DNA of 64,000 bases from Subsaxibacter sp. CAU 1640 (GTDB taxonomy: Bacteria; Bacteroidota; Bacteroidia; Flavobacteriales; Flavobacteriaceae). The notes beneath the pieces are model-generated. The model had not been told where the DNA came from. It saw only the letters and a list, made by a program, of their open reading frames with translations, and did not search any database. Shown piece after piece: positions 43,001 through 51,743 of this stretch. Position 1 is the first letter of the stretch, and each line of letters begins with the position of its first letter. Location: NCBI RefSeq assembly GCF_023156585.1, contig NZ_JALNMI010000005.1, positions 248,001-312,000 of the forward strand, in the 5' to 3' direction. The translations under genes and the position numbers were made by a program.

Positions 43001-44456
43001 TAACTGGTTCTATTTTTGTTTTTATAGAAATTATCAAAAGTCCAATAAAGGTTAGGAAACCATTCAATATAAGTATGAAAAATCCAAATTCGAAGCCAAA
43101 CCACTTAAGGCTATTCACACTTATGATATAGGATAGGATAGGCGACAAAATTGCAATGATTGGCACAAATACATCTTTTACATTTAGTCTTGTGAAAAGC
43201 CCGAAGGCATAAAGGCCCAAAAGAGGTCCATAAGTATATCCAGCAAATACAAATAAACGTTCTATCACTGATGCATCATCTACCAAATATTTGAAACCTA
43301 CCATAATGATTATAAAAAGTATTGAAAATCCTATATGTATAAGCTTTCTTACTTTTTCCTGAAGCATTTTATCATATTTCTTCTCGATATCAATAATATC
43401 AATACAAAAGGATGTAGTCAGTGCTGTCAAGGCACCATCAGCGCTGCTATAAGCTGCCGCAATAAGTCCCAAAATGAAAACGGTTGCCAATCCAATACCT
43501 AGATCAGACTGTGTGGCGATTGTAGGGAACAATAAATCCTTCTGTGCATCAATTCCTTGTTGTTTTGCATAAAGGGTCAGCAATAAACCTAGAACCAAAA
43601 AGAGCATATTGGCAAGCACTAAAATCCCTGTAAACCAGAACATGTTTTTTTGGGCGTCCTTAAGATTTCTACAAGTTAAATTTTTCTGCATCATATCTTG
43701 GTCAAGTCCAGTCATCACGATTGTAATGAAGGCTCCACTCAAAAACTGTTTCCAAAAATAATTAGCGCTTTTGATATCATCAAAAAAGAAAATTTGTGAC
43801 AATTCACTTTCACTTACATAACTAATCAAATTTGAGCCAGAAACTCCTAAACCGTCAGAAACATAATAAATGGCATAACCAACAGCAGATAACATAAATA
43901 ATGTTTGAAGTGTGTCTGTCCAAACAATTGTTTTAATCCCACTTCTGAAGGTGTAAAGCCATATTAGGGCAATGGTAATTGAAACCGTCGCCCAAAAAGG
44001 AATGTTCATACTGTCAAAAACTAAACTTTGCAATACAATGGCCACCAAATAAAGTCTAAAACTTGCGCCGATGGTTCTTGAAAGTATGAAAAATGAAGCA
44101 CCTGTTTTATATGAAAACCTACCAAATCGTTCTTCGAGATAGGTATAAATTGTGGTAAGGTTTAAACGATAATATAACGGCAAAAGCACAAGCCCAACAA
44201 CCAGGTAGCCTAAAATGTAACCCAAAACCACTTGGTAATAACCGAACTTTGATGCTTCAACCCATCCAGGCACTGATATAAAGGTAACTCCAGATAAAGA
44301 TGCACCTATCATCCCAAAAGCGACAACATACCATGGTGACTGTCTATTTGCCTTAAAAAATGTATCATTGTCTGCGGTTTTACCGGTAAAATAGGATATC
44401 AGAATCAGGACTCCGAAGTAAGCGGCAATCAACAATAAAATAAATGTAGGAGACAT
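42987..44456 (-). CDS. Sodium:solute symporter family protein
   Basis: 489 residues with about 13 hydrophobic segments. Family patterns include VAFGMIGASLSGVTFISVPGW, the FRLYLVAIVLQ helix, and DQDMMQKNLTC followed by the LGLIAAAYSSADGALTALTT segment of the sodium site. It imports a solute driven by sodium; the solute could be an amino acid, sugar or vitamin. Divergent from recR; convergent and slightly overlapping with the CoA-binding gene. Confidence 0.88.
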   Translation of the reverse strand: MSPTFILLLIAAYFGVLILISYFTGKTADNDTFFKANRQSPWYVVAFGMIGASLSGVTFISVPGWVEASKFGYYQVVLGYILGYLVVGLVLLPLYYRLNLTTIYTYLEERFGRFSYKTGASFFILSRTIGASFRLYLVAIVLQSLVFDSMNIPFWATVSITIALIWLYTFRSGIKTIVWTDTLQTLFMLSAVGYAIYYVSDGLGVSGSNLISYVSESELSQIFFFDDIKSANYFWKQFLSGAFITIVMTGLDQDMMQKNLTCRNLKDAQKNMFWFTGILVLANMLFLVLGLLLTLYAKQQGIDAQKDLLFPTIATQSDLGIGLATVFILGLIAAAYSSADGALTALTTSFCIDIIDIEKKYDKMLQEKVRKLIHIGFSILFIIIMVGFKYLVDDASVIERLFVFAGYTYGPLLGLYAFGLFTRLNVKDVFVPIIAILSPILSYIISVNSLKWFGFEFGFFILILNGFLTFIGLLIISIKTKIEPVINID

Positions 44457-44593
44457 AGATTTGTGTTTTCAGAAACAATATTAAGTAATTTTAAAAGAAG
44501 TTGAACTGCATTTCAACAATTGATTGTGTATTGCACACCAAAACATTCTTGAATTCGTGGAATTATTTTCCTTAAAATCGTAATTTCGCAACC

Positions 44594-45211
44594 ATGGAAT
44601 TTTCTTCAAAACTTCTCGAAAAAGCAGTCAACGAAATGTCTCAATTGCCAGGAGTTGGTAAGCGTACAGCATTGCGTTTGGTGCTGCATTTATTGCGTCA
44701 ACCTGCAGATCAAACTAATTTGTTGGCATCTGCGTTACAAACAATGCGTAGTGAGATTAAGTTCTGTAAAAGTTGTCACAATATCAGTGACACAAATCTT
44801 TGCGACATTTGTGCCAATCCGCATAGAACAGAAGATATTGTTTGTGTTGTTGAAGATATAAGAGATGTAATGGCCATTGAAAATACTAGCTCTTTCAGAG
44901 GATTGTATCACGTGTTAGGTGGAAAAATTTCTCCGATGGATGGCATCGGTCCAAACGATTTGAATATCGCTTCATTGGTCGAAAAAGTAAAACAAGGAAA
45001 AATAAAGGAACTTATTTTTGCGTTAAGTTCCACTATGGAAGGTGATACTACAAACTTTTACATATTCAAACAAATTCAAGGGCTTGATGTCGTTACTACC
45101 ACCATCGCTCGTGGCATTTCTGTTGGCAATGAATTGGAGTATACAGACGAGGTAACACTCGGTCGTAGTATAATGAATCGCATTCCTTTTGAATCTTCAC
45201 TAAAACTTTGA
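44594..45211 (+). CDS. recR: Recombination protein RecR
   Basis: 205 residues. N-terminal helix-hairpin-helix ([17 protein letters not shown]), a four-cysteine zinc finger ([16 protein letters not shown]), then a Toprim domain ([14 protein letters not shown]) and the GDTTNFYI...TTTIARGIS end typical of RecR. It works with RecF/RecO in RecA loading for gap repair. A TAATTTCG variant of the -7 element lies at 44581-44588. The glycosyltransferase starts 6 bp after it. Confidence 0.97.
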   Translation: MEFSSKLLEKAVNEMSQLPGVGKRTALRLVLHLLRQPADQTNLLASALQTMRSEIKFCKSCHNISDTNLCDICANPHRTEDIVCVVEDIRDVMAIENTSSFRGLYHVLGGKISPMDGIGPNDLNIASLVEKVKQGKIKELIFALSSTMEGDTTNFYIFKQIQGLDVVTTTIARGISVGNELEYTDEVTLGRSIMNRIPFESSLKL

Positions 45212-45217
45212 TGTTTC

Positions 45218-46315
45218 TTGCAGCTTTCGGTTGTCATACTCAATTATAATGTTCGCTACTTTTTGGAGCTATGCCTGAAAAGTGTGGAGGCTGCCATTAA
45301 AGATTTGGATGCTGAAATCATTGTGGTTGACAATCATTCGAGCGATGATAGCTGTCAAATGGTGAAAAATCTTTTCCCAAAGGTTGTTTTAATTGAAAAC
45401 AAAGAAAATTATGGGTTTTCAAAAGGAAATAATCTAGGTGTTGCTAAAGCGACAGGGGACTATGTGTGTATTCTCAATCCTGATACGGTTGTGGCTGAAG
45501 ATACATTCAAAATTTTGCTGAATTACGCACAGTCCATTCCGAGATTGGGAATTGTTGGTTGCAAACTCATTGATGGTAAAGGTCATTTTCTTCCAGAAAG
45601 CAAACGAAATGTTCCAACGCCTTGGGTTTCCATCAAGAAGATTTTGGGAAGCTCAAATTCTTATTACGCAAATCATTTAAATGAAAATGAAACAGGCGAG
45701 GTTGATATTCTTGTTGGTGCGTTTATGCTATTAAAGCGAAATGCATACAATGAAATCAATGGTTTTGACGAGGACTATTTTATGTATGGAGACGATATGG
45801 ATTTGTCTTATCGCGTCAGCAAAGCTGGATATCAAAACTATTATAATCCTTCAACCACAATCATTCATTTTAAGGGTGAAAGTACACTTAAGGATAAAGT
45901 GTATGCCAAGCGTTTTAACGAAGCAATGCAGATTTTCTTTAAGAAACATTTCAAGCCAAATACGATTTACAACACCTTAATATGGTTTGGTGTAAAAGTA
46001 ATAACCCTTTTAAATCTTCAGCCGAAAACAAAGGAAACTATTGTGAATGAATATATGTTGATGAGTGATGTCCCAAACGATGCTCTAAATTCAAAATTGA
46101 GGAAACCAATTCGTTTATATTCAAAAGATTCAGAATTAAAAGACAATCAGCAAATCATTTTTGATGCAAATTTTATCTCTTTCAAAGACATCATAGATTT
46201 CATTCACACCTCAAGAAAAGAGGCCGAATTAAGTTATAAGATTCTACCTCAAAATGCTCAATTTATTATTGGTAGCAATAGTTCGAAAGGCAGAGGAGAA
46301 GTTCTTGAATTTTAA
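45218..46315 (+). CDS. Glycosyltransferase family 2 protein
   Basis: 365 residues from TTG 45218 (QLSVVILNYNVRYFL follows directly, which is the normal family start, and no ATG fits). GT2 features: VDNHSSDDS with the nucleotide-sugar Asp, LNPDTV (DxD-like), and GGFDEDYFMYGDDMDLSYR-type motif, seen here as NGFDEDYFMYGDDMDLSYRV split across loop and strand. It transfers a sugar onto an envelope or surface glycan. One hydrophobic segment near residue 265 may tether it. Follows recR by 6 bp, so it may be in the same transcript. Confidence 0.9.
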   Translation: MQLSVVILNYNVRYFLELCLKSVEAAIKDLDAEIIVVDNHSSDDSCQMVKNLFPKVVLIENKENYGFSKGNNLGVAKATGDYVCILNPDTVVAEDTFKILLNYAQSIPRLGIVGCKLIDGKGHFLPESKRNVPTPWVSIKKILGSSNSYYANHLNENETGEVDILVGAFMLLKRNAYNEINGFDEDYFMYGDDMDLSYRVSKAGYQNYYNPSTTIIHFKGESTLKDKVYAKRFNEAMQIFFKKHFKPNTIYNTLIWFGVKVITLLNLQPKTKETIVNEYMLMSDVPNDALNSKLRKPIRLYSKDSELKDNQQIIFDANFISFKDIIDFIHTSRKEAELSYKILPQNAQFIIGSNSSKGRGEVLEF

Positions 46316-46389
46316 AAAAGTGAAGTTTTTATATGGATTACATCGTTGTAAATTCTGATGAATTTATAAGGAAGTCTGTCATTTTTCAT

Positions 46390-46397
46390 TAATTTTG
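46390..46397 (+). promoter_or_regulatory. Promoter -7 element of E2 gene
   Basis: TAATTTTG fits TAnnTTTG, 37 bp before the E2 ATG at 46435. Confidence 0.5.
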
Positions 46398-46434
46398 CAG
46401 TGCGATTAAATAAAATTACCATTACAATACATAT

Positions 46435-47820
46435 ATGGCAAAATTTGAACTGAAGCTCCCTAAAATGGGAGAGAGTGTTGCAGAAGCAACTATCACATCT
46501 TGGTTGAAAAATGTTGGAGATACCATAGAGGCTGATGAGGCTGTGTTGGAAATTGCTACAGATAAAGTTGATAGTGAAGTGCCAAGTGAAGTTGAAGGTA
46601 TATTGGTGGAAAAACTCTTTAATGTTGATGATGTTGTCCAAGTTGGTCAAACCATCGCCATCATTGAAACTGAAGCTTCTGGAGCAGTTGCTGAATCAGC
46701 TCCAAAAGTAGAAAAAACGGAAACGGTTGCAGCAGAATCTGCTTCAGTTGCGCAAGTTGCCCAAACTGTTGAAACTGCAAAGACAGCTGTAGCTGCGGTA
46801 ACGTCTTCAGAAGACCGTTTTTATTCACCATTGGTAAGAAATATTGCAAAACAAGAAGGAATTTCTCAAGCTGAATTGGATGCTATTTCAGGTACAGGAA
46901 AGGATGGACGTGTTACGAAAGATGACATTCTTTCTTACTTAGATAATAAAGACAAGCAGCCAGTTCAAGTTCAACAAGCTGTTCAAACTCCTGCAGCGAA
47001 GGCGCCAGAACAAGGACAACCCGCTAAAGTTCAGGATGCTCCAAAAGTGGCTGCTCAACAAGCAAATGGTGCTGAAAAACCAAAAGCTGCGCCAGCGATT
47101 GCAAGTGGTGATGACGAAATAATAGAAATGACCAGAATGGGCAAATTGATTGCACATCATATGGTGGAATCGGTTCAAACGTCGGCACACGTACAAAGTT
47201 TTATTGAAGCTGATGTAACTGAAATTTGGAATTGGAGAAATAAAGTTAAAGATGAATTCTTGAAGCGTGAAGGTGAAAACCTGACATTTACGCCAATATT
47301 TATGGAAGCCGTGGCGAAAGCTTTGAAAAAGTTTCCAATGATGAATATTTCAGTTCAAGGAGATAGCATTATCAAAAGAAAGCATATCAATCTTGGTATG
47401 GCTGCAGCCTTGCCAGATGGTAACCTGATTGTTCCTGTCATCAAGGATGCAGACCAACTTAATTTGGTCGGAATGACCAAACGTGTGAATGATTTGGCAA
47501 ACAGAGCCAGATTGAATCAATTGAAACCAGATGACATTCAAGGCGGCACTTATACCGTGACAAATGTGGGAACCTTCGGAAGCATTATGGGAACTCCAAT
47601 CATTAACCAGCCTCAAGTGGGTATTTTGGCGCTTGGTGCCATCAGAAAAATGCCTGCTGTAATCGAATCTCCAACAGGAGATTACGTTGGTATTCGATAC
47701 AAAATGTTCTTGTCGCATTCATACGATCATCGCGTTGTAAATGGTGCGCTTGGTGGGCAATTTGTGAAAGCAGTCAAGGATTATTTGGAAGCTTGGGATG
47801 CCAATAGAGAAATATACTAG
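46435..47820 (+). CDS. 2-oxo acid dehydrogenase E2 (dihydrolipoamide acyltransferase)
   Basis: 461 residues. Lipoyl domain 1-75 with lipoylated Lys44 in EIATDKVDSE; Ala/Glu/Gln/Pro-rich linkers; E1/E3-binding domain about 126-166 (YSPLVRNIAKQEGI, GRVTKDDILSYL); catalytic CAT domain from about 225 with the late active-site DHRVVNGALGG. EIATDKVDSEVPSEVEG points to the branched-chain or general 2-oxo acid complex. It would oxidise the 2-oxo acids produced by the dehydrogenase encoded at 8515. E1 and E3 genes are not adjacent. Its own promoter and terminator frame it. Confidence 0.93.
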   Translation: MAKFELKLPKMGESVAEATITSWLKNVGDTIEADEAVLEIATDKVDSEVPSEVEGILVEKLFNVDDVVQVGQTIAIIETEASGAVAESAPKVEKTETVAAESASVAQVAQTVETAKTAVAAVTSSEDRFYSPLVRNIAKQEGISQAELDAISGTGKDGRVTKDDILSYLDNKDKQPVQVQQAVQTPAAKAPEQGQPAKVQDAPKVAAQQANGAEKPKAAPAIASGDDEIIEMTRMGKLIAHHMVESVQTSAHVQSFIEADVTEIWNWRNKVKDEFLKREGENLTFTPIFMEAVAKALKKFPMMNISVQGDSIIKRKHINLGMAAALPDGNLIVPVIKDADQLNLVGMTKRVNDLANRARLNQLKPDDIQGGTYTVTNVGTFGSIMGTPIINQPQVGILALGAIRKMPAVIESPTGDYVGIRYKMFLSHSYDHRVVNGALGGQFVKAVKDYLEAWDANREIY

Positions 47821-47841
47821 TTTGATAAACGATTAAATTTT

Positions 47842-47869
47842 AAAAGCACAGTTTTAAGTCTGTGCTTTT
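47842..47869 (+). terminator. Terminator after E2 gene
   Basis: 10-bp stem AAAAGCACAG (47842-47851) with CTGTGCTTTT (47860-47869), 8-base loop, followed by a T-tract. Confidence 0.85.
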
Positions 47870-47880
47870 TTATTTCTGCC

Positions 47881-47888
47881 TATCTTTG
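47881..47888 (+). promoter_or_regulatory. Promoter -7 element of exonuclease gene
   Basis: TATCTTTG fits TAnnTTTG, 13 bp before the ATG at 47902 and after the E2 terminator. Confidence 0.5.
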
Positions 47889-47901
47889 CCAAAAATAAAA
47901 A

Positions 47902-48681
47902 ATGATGAATCTCAATCTCACAAAACCCATCTGCTTTTTTGACCTCGAAACCACAGGAATCAATATTACAAATGATAGAATTGTAGAGATTGCTGTGTTG
48001 AAAGTGTATCCTGATGGAAGAGAGGAGCGAAAAGTTTGGGTGGTCAATCCTACCATTCCTATTCCGAAAGAAGTTAGCGAAATCCACGGAATTTGGGATG
48101 CTGATGTGGTGGATAAGCCTACTTTCAAGGAAATCTCCAAAGAGGTTTACAATATGATCAAGGACTCTGATTTGGGCGGATTTAATTCTGATAGATTCGA
48201 CATTCCATTATTGGCTGAAGAAATGTTGCGTTCCGATGTCGATTTTGATATGAAAAACCGAGTTGCCATCGATGTTCAGACCATTTTCCATAAAATGGAA
48301 CAACGCACCTTGGCTGCAGCTTACAAATTTTATTGTGACAAAAACCTCGATGATGCTCACAGTGCAGAGGCAGATACAAATGCTACTTATGAAGTACTAA
48401 AAGCGCAGTTGGCGAAATATGAAGAACTAGAAAACGATACCAAGTTTTTGGCAGAATTCAGTTCGCGTAAAAAATTCGCCGATTTTGCTGGATTCATCAC
48501 GTTCAATAAAAAAGGGGAAGAATGTTTCTCCTTCGGAAAGCATAAGGGCAAAAAGGTTGAGGACGTGCTTAATGAAGAACCAGGTTATTTTGGTTGGTTA
48601 TTGAATGCAGACTTTCCATTGTATACTAAAAAGGTATTGACTGCCATTAAGTTGAGAAATTTTAATAATAAGTTGGGTTAA
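47902..48681 (+). CDS. 3'-5' exonuclease (DnaQ-like, DEDDh)
   Basis: 259 residues. DEDDh acid motifs: FFDLETTG (about 12-19), GFNSDRFDIPLL and HSAEADTNAT with the general-base His. It is a stand-alone proofreading-type exonuclease of the RNase T/DnaQ superfamily, about half the length of DNA polymerase III epsilon fusion forms. A C-terminal region (KKFADFAGFITFNKKGEE, FGKHKGKKVEDVL) is common in Bacteroidota copies. It starts its own transcript and the FAH hydrolase starts 35 bp after it. Confidence 0.88.
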   Translation: MMNLNLTKPICFFDLETTGINITNDRIVEIAVLKVYPDGREERKVWVVNPTIPIPKEVSEIHGIWDADVVDKPTFKEISKEVYNMIKDSDLGGFNSDRFDIPLLAEEMLRSDVDFDMKNRVAIDVQTIFHKMEQRTLAAAYKFYCDKNLDDAHSAEADTNATYEVLKAQLAKYEELENDTKFLAEFSSRKKFADFAGFITFNKKGEECFSFGKHKGKKVEDVLNEEPGYFGWLLNADFPLYTKKVLTAIKLRNFNNKLG

Positions 48682-48716
48682 TTCTATTGAGAATTGATAA
48701 ATCTTTTTTTGATGCT

Positions 48717-49328
48717 ATGAAAATTATTTGTATCGGACGAAATTATACTGAACACATCAAGGAACTGGCCAACGAAAAGCCATCAGATCCTGTGGTCTTT
48801 TTAAAGCCTGATACTTCTATTTTGGTCAAAAATCAACCATTTTTTATTCCTGATTTTTCCAATGATGTGCATCACGAAGTTGAACTTTTGGTTAAAATCA
48901 GTAAGGTTGGAAAGTATATCGATAAAAAATTTGCCCACAAATATTACGATCAAATAGGTTTAGGAATCGATTTTACAGCACGTGATTTGCAAAACGAATT
49001 GAAATCAAAAGGTTTGCCTTGGGAAAAAGCTAAAGGCTTTGATGGTGCCGCAGTAATAGGTGAGTGGTCGCCAAAATCTGATTTCCAGGATTTGAACAAC
49101 ATCAATTTTTCAATGAAAAAGAATGGAGAAGTTGTTCAAAAAGGCAATACTTCGCAGATGCTTTGGAAAATCGATGAACTTATCGAATATATTTCAAAAT
49201 ATTTCACTTTAAAGATAGGAGATATTATCTTTACAGGAACGCCTTCCGGCGTTTCTAGAATAGATCCCGATGATGAGCTAGTTGGTTATATAGAAAACCA
49301 AGAAATGTTCAATCTAACAATAAAATAA
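48717..49328 (+). CDS. Fumarylacetoacetate hydrolase family protein
   Basis: 203 residues from ATG 48717 (MKIICIGRNYTEHIKELAN); a frame 10 codons longer begins with a weak start. FAH fold features: FLKPDTS, HHEVELLV (metal Glu), GIDFTARDLQ and FTGTPSGV. Such enzymes hydrolyse C-C bonds in acylpyruvates or act as oxaloacetate decarboxylase/ fumarylpyruvate hydrolase. The Hpt gene starts immediately at the next base, so they are translationally adjacent. Confidence 0.87.
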   Translation: MKIICIGRNYTEHIKELANEKPSDPVVFLKPDTSILVKNQPFFIPDFSNDVHHEVELLVKISKVGKYIDKKFAHKYYDQIGLGIDFTARDLQNELKSKGLPWEKAKGFDGAAVIGEWSPKSDFQDLNNINFSMKKNGEVVQKGNTSQMLWKIDELIEYISKYFTLKIGDIIFTGTPSGVSRIDPDDELVGYIENQEMFNLTIK

Positions 49329-49670
49329 ATGGAAACACACTATAAATTATTCAGAGTCCGTGAGTTGGCTGATGGTGATGAGGATTTCGTTATGGCTCTG
49401 GTGTCCGCATTTCTTGAGGAAGTACCCGAGGATGCAGCTCGTCTCAAAAAGGCAGTAGCAGAAAATGATTTCTACACAACGTATCAGGCAGCACATAAAA
49501 TGAAACCAACAGTCGATTTGTTCGAATTAGGGGTTTTGAATGACTTGATAGAGGTTCAAGATTGGGGGAAATTCGAGAAAAAAGGCGAAGATATTTCGGA
49601 TAAACTTGATATCGTACTTGCCGCTGTGGAAAACGCTTCCGAAGAAATCAAAACAGACTTCAATATATAA
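49329..49670 (+). CDS. Stand-alone histidine phosphotransfer (Hpt) domain protein
   Basis: 113 residues, all helix, with phosphoacceptor His56 in AAHKMKPTVDLFEL; the usual HxLKG continues as HKMKP. No kinase, receiver or signal domain. Hpt proteins shuttle phosphate between hybrid kinases and response regulators. It starts directly after the FAH gene and its TAA overlaps the cinA ATG by one base, so the three are co-transcribed. Partner kinase and regulator are not in the window. Confidence 0.82.
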   Translation: METHYKLFRVRELADGDEDFVMALVSAFLEEVPEDAARLKKAVAENDFYTTYQAAHKMKPTVDLFELGVLNDLIEVQDWGKFEKKGEDISDKLDIVLAAVENASEEIKTDFNI

Positions 49671-50917
49671 TGCAAGCTGAAATTATTACGATTGGCGATG
49701 AAATCTTGATTGGCCAAATCGTTGATACCAATTCGGCATTCATCGCAAAACAACTCAATAAAATTGGCTTAGCCGTTTATCAAATCACTTCTGTACAAGA
49801 TGATAGGGCTCATATTCTAAAATCTTTTAAGGAGGCGGAAGACAATGCAGATATCATCATCATTACTGGTGGTTTGGGTCCTACAAAAGATGATATCACA
49901 AAAAAAACCATTGCAGAATATTTTGATGATGAGTTGGTGCGTGACGATTCAGTTACCATAAACATTAAATCTATCTGGAAGAATTACATCAATCAAACGC
50001 CTTCACAAGTCAATTTAGACCAAGCACTAGTACCTTCTAAATCAAAAGTGCTGATGAACATTAATGGCAGTGCTCCAGGAATGTGGTTAGAAAGGAATGG
50101 TAAAGTGTTTATTTCCTTACCAGGAGTACCTTACGAAATGAAGGCATTAATGGATAATGAAGTCATTCCGAAACTGTGCAAAGCTTATAAGTTTCCTTTT
50201 ATTCTTCACAAAACAATTTTGACCTATGGTTTGGGTGAAAGTAATCTTGCTGCAAGAATTGAAGATTGGGAAAATAGTCTTCCTAATTTCATCAAACTTG
50301 CATATTTACCAAGTTTAGGAAGAGTGAGACTAAGATTGTCTGCAAAATCGATGGACAGGAATTTAGTTGAAACCGAAATGCAAAACCAAATAGATAGTTT
50401 GTTGCCACAGATTGAAGATGTCTTTGTAGGATATGAAGAAGATGAATCCTTGGAAGCAATCATTGCCCAACAATTGATTAAATCCAATAAAACGCTTGCA
50501 ACTGCCGAAAGCTGTACAGGTGGAAAGATTGCAGAATCATTTACCGCTATGGCTGGTGCCTCTAGTTATTTTAAAGGAAGTATTGTAAGCTATGCAACAG
50601 AGACAAAAATTGATATTCTCAAAGTAAATGAGTCTATTATAGATGAATATTCCGTGGTAAGTGGTCAAGTGGCTGAAGCTATGGCCAATTCGGTGCTTCA
50701 ATTGATGAGAGCAGATTTTGCAATAGCAACTACTGGTAATGCAGGTCCTGCAAAAGGAGATTCAGATGCCGAAGTGGGAACAGTTTTTATCGCCATTGCA
50801 AGCAAAAAAGGGGTATATTCCCAACAATTTAACTTTGGAAACCATAGAACGAAAGTTATAAATAGAGCCGTTAACAAGGCCTTTGAAATGCTTCAAAAAG
50901 AAATTTTAAAAAAGTAA
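49670..50917 (+). CDS. cinA: CinA family protein (NMN amidohydrolase/molybdopterin-binding)
   Basis: 415 residues, the full two-domain form. N-terminal COG1058/MoCF-like domain (EIITIGDEILIGQIVDTN, ITGGLGPTKDD) and C-terminal CinA domain (TAESCTGGKIAESFTAMAG, TTGNAGP) that deamidates nicotinamide mononucleotide in pyridine-nucleotide recycling. Start overlaps the Hpt stop. The L28 gene follows after 79 bp with its own promoter. Confidence 0.93.
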   Translation: MQAEIITIGDEILIGQIVDTNSAFIAKQLNKIGLAVYQITSVQDDRAHILKSFKEAEDNADIIIITGGLGPTKDDITKKTIAEYFDDELVRDDSVTINIKSIWKNYINQTPSQVNLDQALVPSKSKVLMNINGSAPGMWLERNGKVFISLPGVPYEMKALMDNEVIPKLCKAYKFPFILHKTILTYGLGESNLAARIEDWENSLPNFIKLAYLPSLGRVRLRLSAKSMDRNLVETEMQNQIDSLLPQIEDVFVGYEEDESLEAIIAQQLIKSNKTLATAESCTGGKIAESFTAMAGASSYFKGSIVSYATETKIDILKVNESIIDEYSVVSGQVAEAMANSVLQLMRADFAIATTGNAGPAKGDSDAEVGTVFIAIASKKGVYSQQFNFGNHRTKVINRAVNKAFEMLQKEILKK

Positions 50918-50950
50918 CAATATTAGTTTGTTGGTATTACAAAGTTTTAT

Positions 50951-50958
50951 TAAATTTG
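50951..50958 (+). promoter_or_regulatory. rpmB promoter -7 element
   Basis: TAAATTTG fits TAnnTTTG; TTG at 50928-50930 lies 20 bp upstream. It precedes rpmB (50997) by 38 bp. Confidence 0.6.
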
Positions 50959-50996
50959 CAGCCTGTTTTTGAATAACATATTTAAAGTTAAGAAGA

Positions 50997-51233
50997 ATGT
51001 CAAGAGTTTGTGAACTTACTGGAAAAAAAGCGATGGTCGGAAACAACGTTTCTCACGCTATGAATAAAACAAAACGTAAATTTGATGCAAATTTGATCAA
51101 AAAGCGTTTTTACATTCCTGAAGAGGATAAATGGGTAACTTTAAAAGTTTCTACAGCTGCATTGAAAACTATCAATAAAATTGGTATTTCTGCTGCAATC
51201 AAAGAAGCAAAAACCAAAGGATTTTTAAAATAA
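50997..51233 (+). CDS. rpmB: 50S ribosomal protein L28
   Basis: 78 residues, MSRVCELTGKKAMVGNNVSH with the conserved start, and the late KTINKIGISAAIKEA. Only one Cys, so it is the zinc-free form. First gene of the L28-L33-DUF4295-ftsY run, with a clear promoter in front. Confidence 0.98.
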   Translation: MSRVCELTGKKAMVGNNVSHAMNKTKRKFDANLIKKRFYIPEEDKWVTLKVSTAALKTINKIGISAAIKEAKTKGFLK

Positions 51234-51259
51234 TAGCCACAAGCTAAAAAGTTAAGATA

Positions 51260-51442
51260 ATGGCAAAGAAAGGCAATAGAATACAAGTAATTTTAGAATG
51301 TACCGAGCATAAAGAATCTGGTATGCCAGGAACATCTCGTTACGTTACAAAGAAAAACAAAAAGAATACGCCAGACCGTATGGAGTTGAAAAAATTCAAC
51401 CCTATCCTTAAGCGTATGACAGTTCATAAAGAGATAAAATAA
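51260..51442 (+). CDS. rpmG: 50S ribosomal protein L33
   Basis: 60 residues with the L33 core ([35 protein letters not shown]). Only one Cys, so the zinc-free variant. 26 bp after rpmB. Confidence 0.97.
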   Translation: MAKKGNRIQVILECTEHKESGMPGTSRYVTKKNKKNTPDRMELKKFNPILKRMTVHKEIK

Positions 51443-51449
51443 TTAAGTC

Positions 51450-51602
51450 ATGGCAAAGAAAACAGTAGCAACCTTACAGACATCTTCAAAAAGATTGACC
51501 AAAGCAATCAAAATGGTTAAATCTCCAAAAACAGGAGCCTATATGTTCGTTGAGTCAGTTATGGCACCGGAATTTGTGGACGAGTTTTTAAAGAAAAAAT
51601 AA
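51450..51602 (+). CDS. DUF4295 family protein
   Basis: 50 residues (MAKKTVATLQTSSKRLTKAI, then KMVKSPKTGAYMF and a final FLKKK). This basic, Bacteroidota-specific small protein always follows L33 and is thought to be ribosome associated. Starts 7 bp after rpmG and ends before a terminator. Confidence 0.92.
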   Translation: MAKKTVATLQTSSKRLTKAIKMVKSPKTGAYMFVESVMAPEFVDEFLKKK

Positions 51603-51626
51603 TTATATCATCATAGATGTATAAGG

Positions 51627-51657
51627 ACTGCCTTTCATTATGAAGGCAGTTTTTTTA
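51627..51657 (+). terminator. Terminator after L28-L33-DUF4295
   Basis: Stem ACTGCCTT(T)CA with TGAAGGCAGT (51641-51650), a one-base bulge, 3-base loop, followed by seven T. Confidence 0.85.
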
Positions 51658-51743
51658 TGTCTATATTTGACCTCAATCTGACAATACTTCAGCTTCTATG
51701 TCTGGCTTAATTGTTGACTAAACATCAAAAAATTAATAACACG

